Of a stretch of 64,000 bases of DNA, positions 24,690 through 36,422 are shown piece by piece; the first letter of the stretch is position 1, and each line of letters begins with the position of its first letter. A model generated the notes under the pieces. The model did not search any database and was not told where the DNA came from. It saw only the letters and a list, made by a program, of their open reading frames with translations. Position numbers and translations under genes: made by a program. The DNA lies in assembly GCA_018105865.1 (NCBI GenBank), contig CM030835.1, positions 873,001 to 937,000 of the forward strand, read 5' to 3'. Source of the DNA: Metaphire vulgaris. Its lineage: Eukaryota > Annelida > Clitellata > Crassiclitellata > Megascolecidae.

Positions 24690-24800
24690 GAATAGTTGCC
24701 ATAGTCTGCAAATTATCTCGAAAGTTCAAGATTTGAATCTAGTATTACCCTAAATTTTGGGCGTTTGGGACTCCGACCCAGGCCCCGCTATGGGCGAGCC
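24690..24800 (+). repeat. Dispersed repeat, AGATTTGAATCTA family
   Basis: It shares CATAGTCTGCAAATTATCTC, then AGATTTGAATCTAGTATTACC, then TTTGGGACTCCGACCCAGGC with copies at about 27,195, 28,990 (minus) and 44,915. It contains a self-complementary AGATTTGAATCT core. There are no obvious inverted ends. Confidence 0.5.
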
Positions 24801-24907
24801 AATTACCATGAAAAATTCTGCATTTTTTTGGTTAAAGAATCTGATAGAATCAGGTTACAGCAGAGGAAACAACATGAACGCTGGTCGATCAATTAGACAC
24901 TGCAGAC

Positions 24908-25221
24908 CAGTGGCGTAGCCAAGTGTGGGGGGGGGGTTGGAGGTTTTGGAGTTAACCTCTTGGCTGCCGAAAGCAAAATATTTTTACTGAGTTTCCATGC
25001 ATTTTAAATTTTGGGACGCGATTTTTGGGGTCAAACCTCCTTGACGACTATGGAATGTAATGGTTTAAGAGGTGACGACCTTTTTTTGCTTGTCAGCGCG
25101 TGAGAGGAAAAAATAAATAGAGATGAGGTGACGTTTTTTGGCTTGTCAAAATTTTTCCGAAGTTGGTCGCGGTCAAAACTGAAAACCAACCCCCCTTCCG
25201 GAAATCCTGGTTACGCCACTG
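24908..25221. mobile_element. hAT-type MITE, CAGTGGCGTAGCCA ends
   Basis: It starts CAGTGGCGTAGCCA and ends TGGTTACGCCACTG. The flanks CTGCAGAC and CTGTAGAC agree at 7 of 8. Two copies of the T-tract motif (about 25,074 and 25,128) lie inside. Confidence 0.8.
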
Positions 25222-25320
25222 CTGTAGACAGTTCGCTCGCGTAGAGGAGAACGAAGTCGTCGCCGATCCGGGTTCGAATCGGGTCGGGTACCTGAGGTTT
25301 TCTCTAGTCTAAAGTCTAAA
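25222..25320 (+). mobile_element. tRNA-like SINE head candidate
   Basis: A perfect B box GGGTTCGAATC lies at 25,270-25,280. A degenerate A box (CTCGCGTAGAGGA) lies about 30 bases earlier. The stem positions do not pair like a functional tRNA, so a SINE promoter is more likely than a tRNA gene. Confidence 0.35.
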
Positions 25321-25362
25321 CATATCCACCTGGGGGGCGTGGAAAATTCTGCTTGTTCTTGG

Positions 25363-25535
25363 CAGGGCGCGATTTGTAGGGGTGAAGGAGAATCTTCCCC
25401 CACTGCCCAACCGCATCCCCCCTACTGCTACATCCCCCACCACTACATCCCCCCACTGCTACATTTCCCAACAACTACATCCCCCAAGCTCGACATATCC
25501 CCCCCCCACTGCTCCAGGTCACAAATCGCACCCTG
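25363..25535. mobile_element. hAT-type MITE with an internal C-rich minisatellite
   Basis: The ends are CAGGGCGCGATTTGT at the left and ACAAATCGCACCCTG at the right. The octamer GTTCTTGG is duplicated exactly at 25,355-25,362 and 25,536-25,543. The interior is mostly about six imperfect 15-17-base copies of CCCCCACTGCTACAT. Confidence 0.8.
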
Positions 25536-25543
25536 GTTCTTGG

Positions 25544-25876
25544 ACGCTCGCTAGCCAGCGTAAACAACGGCGCAGATGACAGATGCTTAGAAACCTTACT
25601 AAGACGAACGACCGAAGAAGCAAAACAAAGGGCCTACACCTTTAGGCCTATATCCAATCACGTACACAGAACTTATAGTACACGGGCATGAAATCTGTCT
25701 ATAGGCCGATGCTCATAGCAGTAGGCCTATGCACAAAGTGCCATGCATAGCGAAGCAACAGCAGTTGTTAGTACAATAGCCTACTACTATTTGCAAATAA
25801 TCCTTAGATATTATGAAGCCCCTTAATTCGCGAAACTTTGAAATGAATGGCGGGAGATAGGCATTTATCTGTTAGC
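25544..25876. other. Unassigned DNA rich in AGGCCTA words
   Basis: No exon; at least three AGGCCTA/TAGGCCTAT words lie between 25,630 and 25,735. Confidence 0.4.
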
Positions 25877-25884
25877 GTTTCAGA

Positions 25885-26127
25885 CAGTGGCGTAGCCAGA
25901 GGGTTAAACCCCCCTTGGCTGCCGAAAACAAAACAATTTGAATGAATCTCCGTGCATTTTTAATTTTTGACACGACTTTGGGGTCAAACCCCCCTTGGCT
26001 ATAGACTGTAAATACTGTAAAGGTTTAAGCAAGAGGCGAGGACCTTTTTTGCTTGTCAGTTTAGAAAGTTGGTCACGGTCAAAACCAAAAACCAAAACCC
26101 CTTCCGGAAATCCTGGCTACGCCATTG
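25885..26127. mobile_element. hAT-type MITE, CAGTGGCGTAGCCAG ends
   Basis: It starts CAGTGGCGTAGCCAG and ends CTGGCTACGCCATTG, with an exact 8-bp duplication GTTTCAGA at 25,877-25,884 and 26,128-26,135. One T-tract motif lies at 26,041. The short 3' end CCCCTTCCGGAAATCC is shared with the 24,908 copy. Confidence 0.85.
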
Positions 26128-26205
26128 GTTTCAGACAAATAAAATTTAGCGAATTTCTGATCCAAAAGTTTAGTCCACGTCTTAGAAGTCCCTAAGGAAG
26201 AGAAC

Positions 26206-26306
26206 AGAAGAAGAAGAAGAAGAAGAAGAAGAAGAAGAAGAAGAAGAAGAAGAAGAAGAAGAAGAAGAAGAAGAAGAAGAAGAAGAAGAAGAAGAAGAAG
26301 AAGAAG
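26206..26306. repeat. (AGA)n microsatellite
   Basis: About 33 perfect triplets. Confidence 0.9.
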
Positions 26307-26753
26307 CCCCTGGTCTTGAAAGCAGTCTTCCTGTTTATGAAAATTCAACCCAAAGTGTTTCTTATGGTCCGGCATTCCGCATATATGCATTATGCAAATA
26401 ATGCAAAGCTTCTCGTGTCAAAATCCATTAATGCGGAGTCTCGAAGTTATAGGCCGCGGTCACAAACATAGCAATTAAGTAGCCTAAGCGAGTAAGTAAG
26501 TTAAATCGCGTGCATTTCTATAGCGCTTTCAAAAGCAGCACCGCAGGCTCCTTATTCCTATAATTATGGGCCTAACTATTTACGTGTAGCCTAAGCCTAT
26601 TGACGCATCACTATATTGTGAAAATTTAGTGAGGACTTCCAGGAACTACACTGTACTTGGCTAATGCGTCCATTCAAAAATAGTTCAGCATAAATAAGCC
26701 GACAGATCAATCGATTGATTAATAAGTCACGTGATCACGACGTGAACTGGTTG

Positions 26754-26805
<52 letters not shown>

Positions 26806-27356
26806 TGATTGATTGATTATATGACTAACAGACTGAGCCTGTCAAGAATTGTTAAAAATAATTTTTTCTATTCGTTTAATTCAAGTCAATATTTTCGATT
26901 TTGCGGACTTTTGTCGTTGTGACTGAATATACGACGAGTCTCTCTTTAACTCTTTCCCTTTCGCTCTGCTCCTCCGCCTCTGCCGTGTTAGCGGTGTAGG
27001 GGATGGAGGGGGGAGGGAGCCAGTGACAGTTGGCGTAGCCACCAAAGTGGCACTGCAGGGGGTCGGGGGCCCGGGGCTCCCTAATCATCCGTGTTGGTTC
27101 AGACTAGTCGTGGGATCCGTGAAAATAGAAGAAATTTATCGTTTGGGGAGGGAAGAGGAGAGGAGGGTGGGTGATTGCCGTTGCGTTGTCTTATAGTCGG
27201 GGAAAATGTGCTAAAAAATCTCAAGATTTAAAACTAATATTACCATAAATATATCTGTTGGTCTCCGCCCAAAACTCCATTGGGGGAGCACACAATGACC
27301 TGGAAGTGCTGATCTCCAGAGGCCTTATGTGCCCCCTTACGGAATATGGCTAAGCC
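26307..27356. other. Unassigned DNA with (TA)n and a dispersed repeat copy
   Basis: A perfect (TA)n array lies at 26,754-26,801 between two TCGATTGATTGATT-like stretches. At about 27,195-27,300 is a copy of the AGATTTGAATCTA dispersed repeat. No exon is seen. Confidence 0.5.
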
Positions 27357-27567
<211 letters not shown>

Positions 27568-27589
27568 AGCCGATCACGATTTTATGTCA

Positions 27590-28457
27590 CCATCCTCCGC
27601 TCCCCACCACCCCATTTTATTGCATAAGCTTAAACTGCAGTGTTGACGCTGGCTCCAGTCCTCCTCGCATTATTTCTAGACTCTTGGCCGTTGATATCGA
27701 CGTGCTCATCATTTACTCTCATTTCGTGAGAATTGTGGAGTTAATATGGAGGATGAGAGTTCATAAGGACGACAGTCCAGTCGACGATTTCCACTCCGAT
27801 TCGGTCGTTAAAGCATTTGAACCGACGACAGTGACGATGCATCGTCAGCGCCGACCTCAACCGATACGCCAATAACGAAATGTTTTCGGTTGCCAGATAT
27901 CGAGCGTTTCAACCGGAAACAGCTCAATCAGGGTTTGCGGCGGAGAGGCGGCGATGGCGGTGGCGGTGGCGGTGGCGGTGGCGGGGGCAGCGGGGCGGGA
28001 GAAATAGTCGACCGGGGGACGATAAGGGAAAGCGGCGGCGGCGGCGGCGAAGAGGGCGCAAAAGGGGTTCGGACTTCGGAGCGATGACGACGACCAATGG
28101 GGCAGAAACTACGCTGCTGCTGCTGCTGCTGCGGCGGCGCTCGATCGTCGGTCGGTCGGTGGGTCGGTGGGTCGGTCGGTGGGTCGGTCGGTGAGCCACG
28201 TAATCAGACTGTACCGAACGGCAGGCGCAGAGCGCGCGAGAGCGACTCGGTACAAAGACATTCGGCTGTCCGAAGCGGCTCAAATGATGACGACAATTTA
28301 TGGCTTAGTACCAGAAATCATCGCCCGCTCGAATCACCTGCAGAGAGCCCCGCGTGGTCGGTCGGTCGGTCGGTCGGGTCCACGGCGGCGGGCCGTTCGA
28401 CTCGGGTGCTGCGGGCAGCGCGTTCGCCGAGCGCCGCTGCGATCGCGCGAGAGAAGG

Positions 28458-28553
<96 letters not shown>

Positions 28554-28990
28554 GAGGGGAGAGAGAGTGTGTGTGTAACATGGATGCTACACTGTACGTA
28601 CTTAGTGCGGCGTGGAGAGATGAGGGGCGGGGGCGGGGGAGGGGAGGGAGGGTAGAGAAAGCACCAGAAAAACGAAAGGGACAGAAAAAATTCGTTCTAG
28701 ATCACAGGATGCGCAGCTTCGAAGTTCATTATGGAAGGACATTAGTGATAGAAAAACTGCATCCAATGAGAGATGGAATGAAGGTCAGGTGCATTGCTCG
28801 AATAGAAATTATTAAAGTCTGCGCAGCACGAATGCACTGCTTCGTCATCAGTGTCCAAAGAACAGATTCTATAAGAGAATTCACAGGAGACTGTTGGATG
28901 GGGGAAGGAGGGAGGAGAGAGAGAGAGGTAGGGAGGAAAGGGGCGCAACATCTCTTATGCAGGCGAGCTTGGTCAGATCCGACCGACTAG
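27590..28990. promoter_or_regulatory. CpG-island-like GC-rich region
   Basis: Between about 27,740 and 28,450 CpG and GC content rise sharply, with GGTGGC and GGTC tandem runs, CTG triplets and many CGG units. This contrasts with the AT-rich surroundings and looks like an unmethylated promoter/first-exon region. A 297-codon plus-strand frame from 28,097 crosses it, but its protein is mostly Arg-Glu, Gly and Ser low complexity generated by repeats. I do not call it a gene. Confidence 0.4.
28459..28566. repeat. (GA)n microsatellite
   Basis: Perfect to near-perfect GA dinucleotides with a few GGGA interruptions. Confidence 0.9.
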
Positions 28991-29125
28991 GAGGATTGAG
29001 GGGGCGCCACGGGCTTCTTCCCCAGTGAGGTCTCGGACAGACCCCAAACCCTCCAAACCTAGGATAATATTAGATTAAAATCTTGAGATCTGAAATAATT
29101 TTGCAGACTATAATTATGGGAGATA
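28990..29125 (-). repeat. Dispersed repeat, AGATTTGAATCTA family (minus copy)
   Basis: Read on the minus strand it gives CATAATTATAGTCTGCAAAA, then AAGATTTTAATCTAATATTA and GGTTTGGGGTCTGTCCGAGAC. This parallels the plus-strand copy at 24,690. Confidence 0.5.
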
Positions 29126-30189
29126 TTACTGGCAATCGCCCTACCATCACCCTTTGATGAAATTCTGTCATCGATTTTGCACGAATTAAGCCTATACTCG
29201 ATTAAAGCGCCTTTTCTCTCAACACCGCTGTCAGGACCCGTTTTAAACGTACAATGATACACAAAAGTACAGTGATTAATTGAAAATGTGCAGTGTTAAA
29301 ATGACATTTTTTTGTTTAGTTTTATGCAGTGATTAATAATTTTTCTTTAAAAGGGCTTCGAGCGCCGTCAATTTGCTATTAATGCCTGCAAATCGCATTG
29401 AAAACAAAAGCTGATATCGAAAAATATATAAAACTTCGAACCTCTTGAACGGATCGATGGATTCTATAGTGGAATAATTAGATAGGCCTAGTCGTACAGG
29501 CACAAGACGTGCTAATGCTGGGACATTCACACAACGTGTAGGTTTACAGGTTTTTTCTTTCAAATTGGAAATCGCTTATACGGGGTTCGCTTTTATACGA
29601 ACACGGCGTACATGGCGACGTATAAAGCGGCCAGAACGATAGAAACTTATCCTATGCGACCATTCTGAAAATCGTTTCATAGTCGCAACACTGTTTCAAA
29701 AATATGTTCCTTAACTAATGTCTTCCAATAACTCAGTTCCCGACCCTGCTGCGCAAATGAGGCGATACAGGCATATACGATGATGTCTATAAACCAACGA
29801 CTCCATGCACAGCCCGATGCTTACAGAGCAGAACAGCTGCCAGTACCTGGACATGTATTTCATGCATTTCAAGTTTACTGTGCGCCTTACTATAGCGGCC
29901 TATATAGGGAGCATGTGTAGGCGTCTACAGTGACGCCCCGTTTCATTCGCTATATTAGACAAAACAGTCTGTCTTACGTCGTTGAAAGGGCGTTTGTGGT
30001 AAGTGTGTTCGCACTCGATTAATATCTAGTTTAATGGAATGTTGACGAGTGAAGACGATGACTGACTTGGTCCCACAGTGGCAGTGCTGCCAAAATGGTC
30101 AGTCAGTGGAGTTAGGAAGAGTGGATAGATACCCCCTCCAAAAAAAGCACAAGAGCTAAAAATGGCGACGCCCCAATTTTACTGATGCG
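29126..30189. other. Unassigned intergenic DNA
   Basis: Nothing recognised; short frames only. Confidence 0.4.
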
Positions 30190-31030
30190 TTTCTAGCAGA
30201 CACAGTGGAAAAATGAAAATAATCATTGACGGAGTGAAAATAGAACAGGTAGAAGAATTCTGCTATCTTGGAAGCCTGCTTGATACAAACGACAGGATTC
30301 ATGAAGAGATAAGGAGAAGACTTGCCAATGGGAAAGAAACCTTTACGAACAGAAGAGAACTACTAACACTATTCGTACAAGACAAAAGAAGTGGATAGGC
30401 CATGTTCTGAGAGTAGAGTTATGCCTACTAAGAAGGAAAGATGAAAGGGAAAGTTCAGAAAGGATGACCAAGGACATCGATGCTGGAGTGGATGTTCGAT
30501 CCACTAGGAAAAAACAAGTATGGGGCTGTCCATTAATTACGTCAACAGTTTAGGGGGAGGGGGTTTGTAAAAGTTTGACAGTTGTTGACAGGGGGAGGGG
30601 GGTCAAGAGAAGTTGACGTCAACAATTTCACTTTTTACAAAAAATCAAAAAATAGGAAATTTCATGGAATACTACTTATTACAATGAAAAAAAAGCATGG
30701 CAAAAAGGTCATCACCACCACATTTTGACGCTCGATGAGAAAAAAGGGGGAAAATGGTCATCACAACACAACATAATAACCTTGTTATTGGGACCTGTCA
30801 TTGATTTCGGGAGGGGGTCAAAAGTTTTTGACGTAATTATGGGGGGTAAGTGAAAGTTGACAACAGTTGTTGACAAGGGGAGGGGGTCAAAAATTGCCCA
30901 AAAATTGTTGACATAATTAATGGACAGCCCCTATTAAGCCCTGAAGATAAAAGCTCAAGATAGCGAGGAGTGGCGGCGCTGGGGTATGGACCATGTCTTT
31001 GGACAGAGCACCTGAAGAAGAAGAAGAAGA
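30190..31030 (+). mobile_element. LINE 3' fragment interrupted by a MITE
   Basis: The plus strand encodes typical LINE C-terminal text: IDGVKIEQVEEFCYLGSLL then HEEIRRRLANGKETF (30,225-30,345), and RWIGHVLRVELC in a shifted frame. After a 410-bp insertion it resumes with EEWRRWGMDHVFGQST and a stop at 31,013-31,015, followed by a (GAA)n tail. The family is the same broad CR1/RTE-like type as the 21.6-kb element. Pseudogenised. Confidence 0.75.
30522..30931. mobile_element. 410-bp MITE, GGGGCTGTCCATTAATTACG ends
   Basis: The left end GGGGCTGTCCATTAATTACG matches the inverted right end (ATAATTAATGGACAGCCCC). TAT flanks both sides, a 3-bp duplication compatible with PIF/Harbinger. A near-identical copy lies at 50,051-50,458. 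The interior alternates G-runs with AAGTTGAC/TTGTTGAC words and GGTCATCACCACC blocks. Non-coding. Confidence 0.8.
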
Positions 31031-31518
31031 AAGAACAGCTCTCCGCTAGACTTTCTTTTTCGCCTGAATCCAGTTTCTGAATAAAGGCGACAAAAGATCA
31101 AAGACATGTCCAGAACTCTAGGCTGGGAACCATCAGCGTTTTTGAAATATTACTTTCGAACATTTTTCGTTACTCCTTTGATTTTTCAAGTGGTAACGAG
31201 TACGAAACCCATCTGTTGTCGGCAGTATTTTTTTGTTTTTCACGCCTCGCATAATTGCGCAATCGCTGCACTTTTTTGCGTACGCGATATTTGCGAAAAA
31301 CTGAAGTTCTTCGAATTGAATTATGTTTTACTTACAGCGGTACAGCTGCCTGCCTGCTCAGACCAAAACGACTTTTATTGAATTAGGGCGTCGAAATGTA
31401 TGTCGACGCGGGTCTAATCTTCTTCATAAGATGACTTGACGGATGGTATCCGAGCGACACTTTCAGTTGGGTAAAGGATATGTGGATTCAACTTAGTCAA
31501 CTGTTCTTCGACGGAAGG

Positions 31519-31746
31519 CTCTGGCGTAGCCAGGATTTCTGAATAGGGGGGGGGGCACATCGACATTATCGGATGAAAATGTCTTGGCGAGAAAAACTTT
31601 CATTTTTGCATTCTCCCTAATCGCATGTATAGACTACAGTAGGCCTGCTACTTAATCCCCAGACTGCTCAACGGTTTTGTGCAAACCCCACGACCGGTTC
31701 AGGTCCAAATAGGGGGTATGGGTGTGAGGCCGTGGCTACGCCAATG
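31519..31746. mobile_element. hAT-type MITE, CTGGCGTAGCCAGG ends
   Basis: It begins CTCTGGCGTAGCCAGG and ends GTGGCTACGCCAATG, with the octamer ACGGAAGG exactly duplicated at 31,511-31,518 and 31,747-31,754. Confidence 0.8.
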
Positions 31747-31754
31747 ACGGAAGG

Positions 31755-32298
31755 TATGCTATTTTTAAAATTCAAAGTCCGTTAGAATTTTCGGCATAGT
31801 TGCTACTGACATGTAAGCGTATACTGTTAAAGCAAATTTAATTTAAAGGTAGCTTGGGTCAGTTATGTTTCTCATAGAAAATTATTAGATATAACCTCGT
31901 TTTAGACACGTCTGCATGACAGCGAGGCTGCACTGGATTTAAATTTACATTTGCAAATTTTAAAATGCGTCTAGACTAATCCTATAGATACAGCGTGATA
32001 ATCTCCGCGATTAGGCCTAATGTAGGCCTAGGCCTATTTCGCTCGGATCTGTTAAAATCGAATAATCGACTAATAGCGACCAAATTTTTCGTTGACATCT
32101 TACATCTTCTTGAATGAACCAACCCAAGTGCATGGCGATGATAAGATGCTGATCTGATGTCGTCGTAGATCATTACGAAATCTCAATGCCAAGTAAATTA
32201 CAGGGACTATAGAGCATTTTATCTGGACATTTTATTCAAAATTATTTTATATGCAGCTTCGCGTTAGCCTGCTCTTTTAGGCCTATTTTCCTCTCCTG
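31755..32298. other. Unassigned DNA
   Basis: No exon is recognised. AGGCCTA occurs four times between 32,012 and 32,038. Confidence 0.4.
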
Positions 32299-32475
32299 CT
32301 GCGTCTATCGAAACAAGAAGCCACAAATGCAAATTGTTTAAGCAGAGGGTTGGTCCAAGAAAGAATATTTTTTATTGCAAGGGTTGTGGACAAATGGAAC
32401 AGTTTGGACGAGGTGGGAGTGACAGTTGAAACAGTAAACGGATTCAAAGGCTATCTCGGACAACTAGGTTATTGA
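32299..32475 (+). pseudogene. LINE reverse-transcriptase C-terminal remnant (CR1-like)
   Basis: An in-frame 58-codon piece ending at TGA reads IFFIARVVDKWNSLDEV...VETVNGFKGYL. This is the recurrent 'RVVxxWNxLPxxVVxAxSVNxFKxxLD' end of many metazoan CR1/L2-like ORF2 proteins. About 65 bases after the stop a (CTA)n array begins, as a tail would. Confidence 0.7.
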
Positions 32476-32540
32476 ATGCAGAGAGTTACATCATTGGTTT
32501 TCACACAGGCTTACTTAGCCTCCCTAGCCACTTAAATCAC

Positions 32541-32715
<175 letters not shown>

Positions 32716-32716
<1 letters not shown>

Positions 32717-33701
32717 ACTCTTTTGTTTGTAAGTATTCTACTCTTGCAAGTAGGTCATAGGCGTAAACTTCTGTTAGGCCTCTAGGCTCGAGCCTTGTCC
32801 CCAACTTTTGAGATTTGAAATTGCTATCATCGGGAAGAGGATGGTACAGAGAGATTGGTCTCTCAGTTTTCGCTCATACGCCAGTACTTGCAAGTACCAA
32901 GCCACGATTCTCCCAACAGTGCATTAAGGTCGAAAACTGAACATTTTAGCCTCTGTCGACACGCTCGAGAGTAAGCCACAACCCCCGGGCAACTTATTAT
33001 AGCGCTATATCTTAATGCGATTTGCACATCATGCGAAGTGTTTTGCGTTCAAATGCATTGATTTGAACGCATCCAGAGAATTGATTGTCCAACTTTTGAA
33101 CGCTCTCGCTTTCAACACTTGTCATGATAAGAGAAACCGATGGAGCGACCAACGACGAATCGCCTATTACGCTATGTCAGAATTTAGACTTCTATCGGAG
33201 ATTAAAGTCTTCTCGTGTTTAGTCATTCGGATGACTAATAGTCTTCTGCTGTCCTTATTGTAGGCGCGCACGAGAGCAAATTTTTATTGCAATATTGGAT
33301 TTTATATCTAAAAACTAAATAAATTCTAGCGTGGGAGACAGTTTCTCATATTGAACCACGTACTTTAATAATAATAATTCCAGTTATTATTAAAAGCTGG
33401 TAGATTATAGGCCAAGTGCTCAAAATGCACAATTCTCTAGATTATTTATTTGCGGAAATTGTTCCTCTATTATGATGCGTTTGGCAGTATCTTTTCCACC
33501 CTAGCAGTTAGATGTATATATTGTTTTTACCTGTAGCGAATAAGAAGATACGCCTTCACTCGTTGATACCTGGGGTTCTTTCCAAGCCTGTCATTTCAGT
33601 TTAAAAACAGTCTACTTTTTACCGAGAAAATACGGAAAACCACTTATTTTATCACTGGTTGTTTTTTACTCAATTCCTCATCATGCGTGGGTTGTTTAAT
33701 T
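32716..33701. other. Unassigned DNA with a MITE half-copy
   Basis: At 32,757-32,820 'CATAGGCGTAAACTTCTGTT...CTAGGCTCGAGCC' is one half of the GGCGTAAAC MITE. The rest shows no exon. Confidence 0.45.
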
Positions 33702-33709
33702 ATTGTTAA

Positions 33710-33875
33710 CAGGGCGTAGCCAGGAATTTTATGGGGGGGGGGGTATAATGTGATTAGGGAGGGTATAAATCTTAAAACGTTGAAAATCTTTAAAAACACA
33801 TTGAAAATTTTAAGGTAGTCTGATTTTTTGGTGGGGGTATGTATACCGATATATACTCCCGTCGCTACGTCCCTG
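33710..33875. mobile_element. hAT-type MITE, CAGGGCGTAGCCAGGAATTT ends
   Basis: It starts CAGGGCGTAGCCAGGAATTT and ends GTCGCTACGTCCCTG, with an exact ATTGTTAA duplication at 33,702-33,709 and 33,876-33,883. Same family as 54,526, 56,085 and the split copy at 21,470. Confidence 0.85.
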
Positions 33876-33883
33876 ATTGTTAA

Positions 33884-34499
33884 TTTAGTGTTTAACACTG
33901 TTACTGTTGATTAAGAAAGACACTGGGCCTCAGCGTATAAAAAGTGTGCCACAATTTATGAAAAAGGCGCTTCCCATCCCCAACTCGTCGCCCGGGGGAC
34001 ATATGTATCCCTGCCCCGAGCTCCGCCTCCGACTTGTGATTGGTCGCTTAAGCAACTATCATTCTGGATTCTGAACTTCTTCTGCGCTCAAAACTCTTCG
34101 TTTGCAGCGTAGGCCTACTTCTGATCAAATCTGTTAATAATAATTATAATGAATCGATATATGCAAATGCTTTTCCTTTATTGCTGTAATCTTTCGGAGA
34201 TCTGCGCCTTGTGAATAAACTATTAGGTCTTGTTTCACGCGCGCCAGTCGCGTATGGGGTTTTTGCGCTATTCGTGCTAATATCACTATTCTGTTTCGTC
34301 TGTTGATAGTCGTCGCCGCCGCAGAAGAAAGCGGTTAGACATTCAGTTAGAACCCGGCAATCTAGAAACCCAATAACATTGCAAATAATGAGGGTTCACT
34401 GGAGTTCACAGTCAGAGAGCACGAGTGACAGAACTTAAAAGCTCACGGCCAAGACAATGCTCACAGCTATTAGCATAATAACGAATGTACGACTCCATA
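33884..34499. other. Unassigned DNA
   Basis: No exon recognised; locally CpG-richer near 34,235-34,345. Confidence 0.35.
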
Positions 34500-34511
34500 C
34501 TGTTGTTGTAG

Positions 34512-34557
<46 letters not shown>
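34500..34557. repeat. (TTG)n microsatellite
   Basis: About 18 near-perfect triplets; the poly-Gln and poly-Val frames over it are artefacts. Confidence 0.9.
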
Positions 34558-35345
34558 ACCACGGGCACTGAATTCATCCCTTTCAGTGCGGGGACTCGGA
34601 TGCCTTCAAAAGTGGGCTGCTTCAAACAGAAATTTAAGCTGCGCACATTCATCATAATTACCATAAATAAGCTTATTAATAATTTTCATGAACTTGAAGC
34701 AAAAATATTTATCTGAGAATTATCGGAGACACCCGACCCGAAAGAACGTTGCAATTTTATTTTGAAACACCCTGCACTTGTCTCTTATCCGTCAAAACTT
34801 TGCTTACGCTATTAACACGATCTTCAAGTGCTAAGACCAAGTAAACCCTAAGTATTTTTGCTGGCACAAAAGAGAAGAGTTATCAAGGATACATGACACC
34901 GTAAAATAATTCTATTACATCCATATTTCAAAATATTCCGCATTTGTCAAATCGTCTGATTTTTTGTCTGCAATTTTTAAAAATTGACAGCGGTCGACAA
35001 AAATTAATTACACTTGCAAATTGTGTTTTAGAACGACAAAAATGCTCGCACAAATAAGCGCCATTTGTCGACAATGTTAGTTATTAGCGACTTCCGAAAA
35101 TGAAACCTGCATATAGATAAAAATATAATGCGATGGTTGGATTAAATTTTGGCGCAGGCTTTTAATAGAACACAGGTGCTAACAACCAAAAACAATCACA
35201 AATACAATGTCTTGCGTGAATTTTAATTTCAGCAATCGTTTTGTCAACTGTCGAAGACCAAAAATACAAATGCAAAATGCATTGTTAAAATAGCAAAAGT
35301 TATATTTGAAAGAACCTGGAAAAAAATTATGTAAAAATGGACTCC
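34558..35345. other. AT-rich unassigned DNA
   Basis: Nothing recognised. Confidence 0.4.
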
Positions 35346-35348
35346 AAT

Positions 35349-35397
<49 letters not shown>

Positions 35398-35700
35398 ATG
35401 AGTCGAATTTTATAAATGTCTCAACTGCCTTGAATTCATTTGCAGAGCCTATAACAATTACAAATGCATGCATCGCTGATTCAATGTTTCAATGTATACA
35501 GTGTTATCGTCCTTAACGCCTACGCAACACTTCATATTTCGGAGTCTAAACCACGTACTGCATATGTATAGCTAGGTTGGCTACAGTACATCTATTTTGA
35601 CCACTACGCACTAGCATCATGGAAATTGGTGACCACCAACCTTATGGTGCCCGATAGTCAGAACAGATCCTCACTATTACACAAATTTTTGAGGAAACTG

Positions 35701-35740
<40 letters not shown>
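35346..35740. repeat. (AT)n/(TG)n and (TA)n microsatellites
   Basis: AT then TG dinucleotides run from 35,348 to 35,398. A second perfect TA array lies at 35,705-35,740. The DNA between is unremarkable. Confidence 0.85.
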
Positions 35741-35741
<1 letters not shown>

Positions 35742-35985
35742 AAATGATCGCTGCGAATGCCTTTCGTTAAATCTTTACACTCTATACCACGTGACCAGCA
35801 TCGGATTTTCAGAGGATTTGAAGCCCACAAAGTCGAGGACGACATCTAAATGGAAGTCTATAAATCTGTTTTTGACTGTACAACTAGGCAGGATTGGACA
35901 GATAAAACAGAAGTGTCGCTACTTCAGAGGCCACTCACTGGATGTCGCCAAAAGTTAAAGGGTGTAGTAGGCTCCACGCGGGAAT

Positions 35986-36262
35986 TTTGCAGGCCCCACG
36001 CGCCGGGGTTCAGAGCTGGCGCGTGGGGCCTGCAAAGCCTGCGGCCGCAAGGGGCCCCGCCGGCCTCGGATATTTAAGAGTTTTCATTTTTCTTATTCTT
36101 AAGTTAGTAATTGTTTGTTTTTTTTTGCTCGTTAGGCCGTTTGAAGAGGCAAAAATATATACGGATGACTTTTTTTGCTCGTCAAGACATTTCAAAAACG
36201 TTGCGCTCGTAAAAATTGCAGGGGCCCCCGAAAGTCACGCGCCAGCTCTGGTTCGACCCCGC
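35986..36262. mobile_element. GC-rich foldback element with a 19-bp hairpin
   Basis: Bases 35,986-36,004 and 36,018-36,036 are perfect complements (core GCAGGCCCCACGCGCC) around a 13-base loop. The loop and right arm (GGGGTTCAGAGCTGGCGCGTG) are found again inverted at 36,236-36,262, so the unit from about 36,004 to 36,262 has inverted ends. The interior carries two T-tract/GCTCGT motifs. No coding capacity. Confidence 0.6.
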
Positions 36263-36422
36263 TTCTTTTAAATTATCAACTATGTCCATTGGCGTAAACT
36301 TGGATGAAAAAGTGGGGGGAGGGGACAAAACCCAGAGAAGTCTTTAGACCCAGATAGCACGCCCTCGGATTGCACAGAAAGTCAGTTAACAGAGGCCATT
36401 TTACTTCGACCAACCATGCAAT

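Noticed and set aside
25215..25320. Functional tRNA gene
   Set aside because: There is a perfect B box, but acceptor and anticodon stems do not pair; more likely a SINE head.
28097..28990. 297-codon plus-strand open frame
   Set aside because: Most of it is translated from CTG, GGTC, GA and CGG repeats. The end (KKFVLDHRMRSFEVHYG and on) has no family match. Length here is explained by repeats and GC-rich DNA lacking stops.
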